47,882 nt of DNA, taken from assembly GCF_022829385.1 (NCBI RefSeq), contig NZ_JAKSXX010000285.1:1-47882 (forward strand), read 5' to 3'. This document shows, in pieces, positions 42,877 through 47,882 of the stretch; within the stretch, counting starts at the first letter, position 1, and each line of letters starts with the position of its first letter. This DNA is from Methylobacterium sp. J-070 (GTDB lineage Bacteria; Pseudomonadota; Alphaproteobacteria; Rhizobiales; Beijerinckiaceae). The position numbers and the translations under genes were made by a program. The notes under the pieces were generated by a model that was given only the letters and a program-made list of their open reading frames with translations, made no database searches and was not told the origin of the DNA.

Positions 42877-44037
42877 TCAACCGGCCAGGGCCGCCAGGCC
42901 CCGGGACAGATCCGCCAGCAGATCGCTCTCGGCTTCGAGCCCGACCGAGAGACGCAGCAGGCCGTCCGTGATGCCCGCGATGGCGCGCGCCTCCGGATCC
43001 ATCGCCGCGTGGGTCATGGTCGGCGGATGGGCGACCAAGCTCTCGACCCCGCCGAGCGATTCGGCCAGCGTGAAGACGCGCAGGGCCCCGACGAAGCGCC
43101 GCACCGCGTCGCGCCCGCCGGCGAGCTCGAAGCTCAGCATGGCGCCGAAACCGGCCTGCTGCGCCCGCGCGAGGGCATGGCCCGGATGCCCGGGCAGGCC
43201 GGGATAGTGGACGCAACGGACCGCAGGATGCGCATCCAGGAAAGCCGCCAGCGCCGCGGCGTTGCGCTGCTGCTGCTCCACCCGCACGAACAGCGTGCGC
43301 AGGCCGCGCAGGGTCAGGTAGGCGTCCAGGGGGGATCCCGTGACGCCGATCGTGTTGGCCCAGGCGGCGAGGTCGTCCCCCATCGCCGCGTCGGCGGCGA
43401 TCACGGCCCCGCCGATGACGTCGGAATGGCCGTTGAGAAACTTGGTGGTGGAGTGAACCACGAGGTCCGCCCCGAGGGCGATCGGCCGCTGCAGGGCGGG
43501 CGACAGGAAGGTGTTGTCCACCACCGCCACCGCGCCGGCGGCCCGGGCGTCCGCGGTGATCCGCCTTATGTCCACCACCCGCATCAGCGGGTTGCTGGGC
43601 GTCTCGATCAGCACGACCTTGGGACGCTCGGCGAGCGCCGCCGCCAGGGCCTCGGGATCGGTCTGATCGACGAAGGCCACCCGGTAATGGCCCCGGGCGC
43701 CGCGCAGGCTGAGGAGGCGGTGGGTGCCGCCGTAACAATCGTGCGGGGCGACCAGCAGGTCCCCCGGCCGCAGGCTCGACAGGGCGAGGTCGAGCGCCGC
43801 CATGCCGCTCGCCACCATGACGGCCCGGGCACCGCCTTCGAGCTTGGCGATCGTGTCGGCGAGCTGGTCGCGGGTCGGGTTGCCGAGGCGCGAATAGTCG
43901 TAGGGCCCGGCCTGCTCGAAAGCCGGAAACTTGAAGGTCGTAGACAGGTGGATCGGCGCGATGACCGCCCCGAACGCGGTGTCCTGGGCCACGCCGTTGG
44001 TGGCCGCGATGGTGCGGGCTGCCAAGTCTTCCGACAT
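42877..44037 (-). CDS. Cystathionine gamma-synthase / trans-sulfuration PLP enzyme
   Basis: The 386-residue enzyme is of the Cys/Met metabolism PLP family: PIHLSTTFKF, PYDYSRLGNPTRDQLADTIAKLEGG, the AVVDNTFLSP Asp region, and DLVVHSTTKFLNGHSDVIGG with the Schiff-base Lys in TTKF. ESLGGVESLVAHPPTMTH is the C-terminal signature. It joins O-acyl-homoserine and cysteine (MetB) or cleaves cystathionine (MetC/gamma-lyase); the sequence alone does not separate these. GGAGGAGG is the ribosome site; a promoter candidate lies at 44094-44122. Confidence 0.88.
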   Translation of the reverse strand: MSEDLAARTIAATNGVAQDTAFGAVIAPIHLSTTFKFPAFEQAGPYDYSRLGNPTRDQLADTIAKLEGGARAVMVASGMAALDLALSSLRPGDLLVAPHDCYGGTHRLLSLRGARGHYRVAFVDQTDPEALAAALAERPKVVLIETPSNPLMRVVDIRRITADARAAGAVAVVDNTFLSPALQRPIALGADLVVHSTTKFLNGHSDVIGGAVIAADAAMGDDLAAWANTIGVTGSPLDAYLTLRGLRTLFVRVEQQQRNAAALAAFLDAHPAVRCVHYPGLPGHPGHALARAQQAGFGAMLSFELAGGRDAVRRFVGALRVFTLAESLGGVESLVAHPPTMTHAAMDPEARAIAGITDGLLRLSVGLEAESDLLADLSRGLAALAG

Positions 44038-44093
44038 CGATCCTCCTCCGCCCGGCCCTTCGGCCGGCCGCGCCAGCGAAACCCGGTGCGTTC

Positions 44094-44122
44094 TTTATAG
44101 AGGACAGATCAGACTTTCAAGA
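44094..44122 (-). promoter_or_regulatory. Candidate promoter of the trans-sulfuration gene
   Basis: On the minus strand TCTTGA and TATAAA lie 17 bases apart, giving a start near 44087 and a 50-base leader. The leader contains a GGCCGG/CCGGCC hairpin (about 44053-44068) just before the ribosome site. No SAM riboswitch fold is seen. Confidence 0.45.
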
Positions 44123-44214
44123 GAACGAATGCGGTCGGGTCCCACCGCCTGTGCCGGCACGGCCCGGCCGCAGGCGACCTTGCCGGTCCGGCTTTGCCGC
44201 GCGGAGGCCCCCGA

Positions 44215-45114
44215 TCAGGCGGCGAGGGTGTCGTGCGCTCCCGCCGGCCCGGCCGCCCCCAACGACGGCGCCGCCGCGAGGCCGTCGGCCTCCCGCATCA
44301 TGGCCTGTGCGAGCAGCCGGGCCCGCCCGGCCCAGAGATCCCGCTCCGCCCGAAGGTCGTCGACCCGGTCCTCCGCGGCGGCCAGGGCCGCCTGCAGGAC
44401 ATCGATCTCGGCGCGCAGATCGCTGGTGCGATGGCGCTCGCTCGCCAGCGCCGCCTTCAGGACGCAGAGGGCCGCCTCGGCGGCGTCCCGCGACGACCCG
44501 CCCCGGCCACCGGCGACCGGCGCGGCCGGCGCGGGGATCGCGACCGGCTCGGGAGCGGCCACGGGCGCCTGGGCCGCCGCGATCTCCGGTCGAAGCTGCG
44601 CGATCTCGGAGCGCACCTGCGCGACGTCGAGACCGGTCGCGTCGCGCCCCGTCCGCACCGGAGACGCCGCCTCTGGAGCCGGCAGGCCCTCCTCTTCGAT
44701 CACCAGCCCGTGCAGCATGGCGAAGACCTGGTCGCCGTCGAGGCGGGCGAGATCGAACCCGCTCTCGGCCGCGAGGGTGCTGAACCGGGCCTGTCCCTGG
44801 GATGACTGGCCCACGAACGCCATCGACCAGTTGGCGAAGGCGCGGCTCTCCGCCGGTCCGCATTGCAGGACCGTCACGTCGTCGTGGCGCAGGTCGCGCT
44901 GGATCCGCTCGAAGGTCGCCTCGACCCCGCGGCGCGGACCCTCCAGCACCTGCGCGAAGGCGCCCGCGTTGAACATCAGGGCGCCGGTCACGCCGACCGC
45001 CCGGTTGTTCCGCTGCGAGGCCTCCAGGATCTGCCGGACGGCCGCCGTCATGTCGGCCTCCGGAACGTTGAGCAGGTTCTTGCTGGCGTAGACGAGGCGG
45101 TAGAGATCGCTCAT
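44215..45114 (-). CDS. BLUF blue-light sensor protein with coiled-coil tail
   Basis: The 299-residue protein starts with a BLUF domain (1-95): LYRLVYASKN carries the flavin-contacting Tyr9, NNRAVGVTGALMFNAGAFAQVLEG carries Asn37 and Gln55, and FANWSMAFVG carries the switch Trp. BLUF binds FAD and rearranges hydrogen bonds under blue light. After an Ala/Pro linker, a long coiled coil (about 205-275, DLRAEIDVLQAALAAAEDRVDDLRAERDLW) offers a dimer or partner interface, with no enzyme domain. The GGDEF-EAL gene ends 28 bases upstream on the same strand, making it the probable output partner. Confidence 0.92.
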   Translation of the reverse strand: MSDLYRLVYASKNLLNVPEADMTAAVRQILEASQRNNRAVGVTGALMFNAGAFAQVLEGPRRGVEATFERIQRDLRHDDVTVLQCGPAESRAFANWSMAFVGQSSQGQARFSTLAAESGFDLARLDGDQVFAMLHGLVIEEEGLPAPEAASPVRTGRDATGLDVAQVRSEIAQLRPEIAAAQAPVAAPEPVAIPAPAAPVAGGRGGSSRDAAEAALCVLKAALASERHRTSDLRAEIDVLQAALAAAEDRVDDLRAERDLWAGRARLLAQAMMREADGLAAAPSLGAAGPAGAHDTLAA

Positions 45115-45142
45115 GGCGGCGCTTCCAGGATGAGGACGGAGA

Positions 45143-46870
45143 TCAGGCCTGCGGATAGCCCGCGAACACCCGGGCGAGCTCTTCGGCCGGGACCGGCCTG
45201 CTGATGAGGTAGCCCTGGACGTCGGTGCAGCCCTCCAGGCGGATGCGCTGCATCTGTTCGGCCGTCTCGACGCCCTCGGCGACCGTGGTCATGCCCAGGC
45301 TCTTGCCCAGGCCCGCGATGGCCCGGATGATCGCCTCGCCGTCGGGCTTGCCGGCCAGATCCTTCACGAAGGAGCGGTCGATCTTGATCTTGTCGAACGG
45401 GAACGACCGCAGGTAGCTGAGCGACGAGTATCCCGTGCCGAAATCGTCCATCGAGACGCGCACGCCGAGTTCCCGGAGGCGGTGCAGGGTCTGGAGCGTC
45501 CGCTCGTTCTCCTGCAGAAGCACGCCCTCGGTGATCTCGACCTCGAGTCGCCGGGCCGGCAGCCCCGAGGTCGCGAGCGCCGAGATGATCGTCTCGACGA
45601 GGCGGTCGTTCTTGAACTGCGCGGGCGAGACGTTGACCGCCACCGACATGGCGGCCGGCCAGGTCATGGCGTCCCGGCAGGCCTGACGGACGACCCATTC
45701 GCCGATCGGCACGATCAGCCCGATCTCCTCGGCCAGCGGGATGAAGTCGAGGGGCGAGACCAGCCCGCGCTCGGGATGCTTCCAGCGGATCAGGGCCTCG
45801 CAGCCGATCAGACGACCGCTCTCCAGCTGCAGCTGCGGCTGATAGTGCAACTGGAACTCCCGACGCGCGAGCGCCTGGCGCATGTCGAGTTCGAGCTTCC
45901 GCCGCGCCTGCATGCGCGCATCCATCTCCGGCTCGAAGAACCGGTAGGTGCCGCGTCCGTCGAGCTTGGCCCGGTAGAGGGCGAGGTCGGCGTTCTTCAG
46001 GAGCCGGTCGGCATCCGTCCCGTCCTCCGGTGCCAGCGCCACGCCGACGCTGGCGCCGATCGTCAGGAGGTGGCCCTCGACCATGTAGGTCCGGCCGATC
46101 AGGTCGACGATGCGGCGGGCGAGCGCCTGCGTGCCCGCCGCGTCCCGGATCCCGGCCTGCAGGATGACGAACTCGTCGCCGCCGATCCGCGCCACCGTGT
46201 CGGTGGGCCGCACCGTCGAGCGCAGGCGGTCCGCCACCTTCTCCAGCAGCGCGTCGCCGACCGGGTGGCCCAGCGTGTCGTTGACCGGCTTGAACCGGTC
46301 GAGATCGACCAGCAGCAGGGCGCAGGCCTCGCCGTTGCGCCGCAGGCGCGCGAGGGCCTCCGCGAGGCGCTCGCGCAGGAGCAGCCGGTTCGGGAGGCCG
46401 GTGAGGGGATCGAGCCGCGCCATCGCGTCGGCGCGGGCCTCGATGGCCTTGCGGGTGCTCACATCCTCCAGCGTCACGACCCAGCGGTCGCCGGCGACGG
46501 GACGGAGTTCCGCCTGCACCGTATGGTCCTCGCGCCGGAACTCGAACACCGCCGGCTGGCGTTGACCGAGGGACCGGCGCAGCGCCAGCAGGAGTGCGCG
46601 CCGGGCCGGGCCGGCCTCAGCCCGCAGGACCCGCAGCAGCGGCGGGGCGGGGGCGTTCGGCCGCAGCGTCACCGTCATGGCCGCCAGCAGGGCCTGCGCC
46701 GGGGCGTTCGCCGCCACCACCGTCCCCGATCCGTCGATCATCAGGAGACCCTGCCGGACCGCATCCAGGTAGGGCGGCAGCAGGTCGCGCGGCGTCGCGG
46801 CCAGCCGGGTCGGGAACGGGGGGGCTGCCTCCCGACCCGACAGGGCGGCAGGCTGAAGATCCGGGCTCAT
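45143..46870 (-). CDS. PAS-GGDEF-EAL protein, cyclic-di-GMP synthesis/breakdown
   Basis: The 575-residue protein has a PAS-like N-terminus (about 35-140). A GGDEF domain has the active GGDEF motif at 230-234 and a product-inhibition RxxD (RPTD, 221-224) five residues before it. An EAL domain has CEALIRW near 357, EITEGV, MDDFGTGYSSLSYLRSFPFDKIKID and VAEGVETAEQ, all residues needed for phosphodiesterase activity. It could both make and degrade c-di-GMP, which sets motility and biofilm. The BLUF gene follows 28 bases later, so light likely sets the balance. There are no membrane spans. Confidence 0.93.
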   Translation of the reverse strand: MSPDLQPAALSGREAAPPFPTRLAATPRDLLPPYLDAVRQGLLMIDGSGTVVAANAPAQALLAAMTVTLRPNAPAPPLLRVLRAEAGPARRALLLALRRSLGQRQPAVFEFRREDHTVQAELRPVAGDRWVVTLEDVSTRKAIEARADAMARLDPLTGLPNRLLLRERLAEALARLRRNGEACALLLVDLDRFKPVNDTLGHPVGDALLEKVADRLRSTVRPTDTVARIGGDEFVILQAGIRDAAGTQALARRIVDLIGRTYMVEGHLLTIGASVGVALAPEDGTDADRLLKNADLALYRAKLDGRGTYRFFEPEMDARMQARRKLELDMRQALARREFQLHYQPQLQLESGRLIGCEALIRWKHPERGLVSPLDFIPLAEEIGLIVPIGEWVVRQACRDAMTWPAAMSVAVNVSPAQFKNDRLVETIISALATSGLPARRLEVEITEGVLLQENERTLQTLHRLRELGVRVSMDDFGTGYSSLSYLRSFPFDKIKIDRSFVKDLAGKPDGEAIIRAIAGLGKSLGMTTVAEGVETAEQMQRIRLEGCTDVQGYLISRPVPAEELARVFAGYPQA

Positions 46871-47430
46871 GGGAGGTGGCCTCGAACTGCGACCGCCTCT
46901 CGGCGCGCGGCAGGAAATACAGCCACGATAGAGGGGGAGATCCTAATCGGCGGTTACAGCAACGCCGAGGTCATCTTAACCTAAGTTGTGCTTCCGGCAG
47001 ATCTGCGCGCGCCGGGAGGCGTACGCCCTCCGTGCCGCGGTCCCGCGCGAGGGCGGAATGCCGGCCGACGGTCCGGCCGCCGAGGAGCGCCGCAGCCGCG
47101 CCCGGCCCCCTGGGGGCCCGGCCGGTCCGCCGGATGGCGCCACGGCCGCGCCCCTTGCGCTTCGGGACGGGGATCCTTAGATGCGTCCTCCGGCAGCGAC
47201 GGTACGCCGTCCGCCGGGATCTCGTCAGCACTGTCCTGCGGCTTCGACTCGGCGAGTCGGGACGCGAACGGGTTCGGGCATGCCCCGAATCCAGGATGCG
47301 GGGCCTGATGGGACGTCAACCGGTCAGCGTTCGGCACGGACCGCCTTCGGGCGATCCTGGCGGCGCGCTCCCGATGGCGCCTCCGGATACCGGCTCGACC
47401 GGCCCGGTTGCTTCGCCGGGAAAGGGTCGG
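46871..47430. other. Intergenic region upstream of the rRNA promoter
   Basis: About 560 bases without a supportable gene. The first 110 bases are AT-richer and should contain the GGDEF-EAL promoter; the rest is GC-rich with Arg/Pro-coding chance frames only. Confidence 0.4.
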
Positions 47431-47459
47431 TTGACAGGGGTTCTGGGGCAGCCTATACG
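47431..47459 (+). promoter_or_regulatory. rRNA operon promoter
   Basis: TTGACA (47431-47436) and TATACG (47454-47459) are separated by exactly 17 bases, close to the sigma-70 ideal. Transcription would start near 47466, giving a leader of about 335 bases before the 16S gene. A second TTGACT at 47550 has no matching -10. Confidence 0.75.
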
Positions 47460-47567
47460 GCGCCTCCCGACGCGGTGCTGAAGCAAAACGGCCGGGTCGG
47501 ACGGACTTCCTGAGGTTTAGAAAAGTAGATCCGGCGGCAGCCGAGGTACTTGACTTCTCCTCGACAG

Positions 47568-47600
47568 GTAATTACGGAAGTAATTACTGCTCTTTGACAA
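47568..47600 (+). promoter_or_regulatory. boxB/boxA-like rRNA antitermination leader
   Basis: GTAATTAC-GGAA-GTAATTAC forms an 8-bp hairpin with a GGAA tetraloop (47568-47587). It is followed at once by TGCTCTTTGACAA (47588-47600), which matches the boxA consensus bound by NusB-S10. The order boxB then boxA is that of rRNA leaders. Confidence 0.75.
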
Positions 47601-47801
47601 GTTGGATTTGAGGAAGGGAGACGCGGGCGGCGTTTGTCCTTGCGGCTGGGGCTTATGGCCCTGGCGTGAGAGACTTGTGCCGATCTGCTGTACTTCTTTC
47701 TGAGCTCACCGACGGGTATTTGGCGCTGTGAAGCGTTTGGATGCCTGGTCGATTGTGAGGCTCCGTCTGAGAATACACGTGATCGGCCAGATCAATCTCT
47801 T

Positions 47802-47882
47802 CAACGTGAGAGTTTGATCCTGGCTCAGAGCGAACGCTGGCGGCAGGCTTAACACATGCAAGTCGAGCGGGCCCTTCGGGGT
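47802..47882 (+). rRNA. rrs: 16S ribosomal RNA, 5' end only
   Basis: AGAGTTTGATCCTGGCTCAG begins at 47809 (the universal 27F site), followed by the alphaproteobacterial GCTGGCGGCAGGCTTAACACATGCAAGTCGA pattern around 47834-47865. The gene runs past the window end. The mature 5' end is placed by analogy and may be off by a few bases. Confidence 0.98.

Noticed and set aside
44038..44120. SAM riboswitch in the leader of the trans-sulfuration gene
   Set aside because: The leader is only about 50 bases and shows one simple hairpin, not the SAM-I or SAM-II fold.
1..47882. CRISPR arrays, insertion sequences, integrases or tRNA genes
   Set aside because: No regularly spaced repeats, transposase or integrase motifs, or cloverleaf structures were seen anywhere in the window.

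Overview
The window is high-GC DNA ending in the first ~80 bases of a 16S rRNA gene of alphaproteobacterial type. Together with the protein repertoire (small conserved genes, GlcG-like protein, BLUF/c-di-GMP genes, ACS-family transporter), this suggests a Methylobacterium-like member of the Hyphomicrobiales. That assignment is inference from sequence character, not a database match.

Layout. 1-4.0 kb: the 3' end of an outer-membrane beta-barrel gene with a good terminator, an MFS transporter, and an orphan peptide/oligo-type solute-binding protein. 4.3-8.0 kb: small genes, mostly unrecognised, plus a CYTH protein, a Nudix hydrolase and a small structured RNA on the minus strand. 8.1-14.7 kb: a large hybrid sensor kinase divergent from an Mfd-type helicase. 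14.9-20.9 kb: a GlcG/HbpS protein, a PAS protein, an M20 amidohydrolase, an SRPBCC protein, a spermidine-synthase-like protein and a second copy of the small RNA on the plus strand. 20.9-23.1 kb: a cupredoxin-like protein and a divergent LysR/YceI pair.

23.2-34.7 kb is the most coherent block. Nine genes run in one direction: FecI-type sigma factor, FecR-type anti-sigma, TonB, ExbB, ExbD, a catalytic M16 peptidase, a non-catalytic M16 partner, an STN-containing TonB-dependent receptor and a YddA/SbmA-like ABC transporter. The last part has the same order as E. coli pqqL-yddB-yddA and the same parts as the Pectobacterium Fus system (protease-associated import). Here it also carries its own energising complex and its own cell-surface signalling pair. 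The likely job is regulated uptake and intracellular or periplasmic trimming of a peptide- or protein-linked nutrient, probably iron-related; the substrate is unknown.

35.5-47.9 kb: an autotransporter beta-domain remnant, a decarboxylase/acetyltransferase operon, a pxpA-like and a hydroxyacid dehydrogenase gene, a near-parS palindrome in an empty 0.7 kb gap, an HNH-like gene, a cystathionine gamma-synthase-type gene, and a BLUF protein beside a GGDEF-EAL protein (probable blue-light control of c-di-GMP). The window closes with an rRNA operon promoter, a boxB/boxA antitermination-like leader and the 16S start.

The two small RNAs (7631-7721 minus, 20139-20228 plus) share three hairpins and a UUUCCUCCC motif. 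They show compensatory base changes in two stems, which is strong internal evidence for a conserved RNA fold, probably of the alphaproteobacterial alpha-r8/mmgR (Rfam suhB) type.
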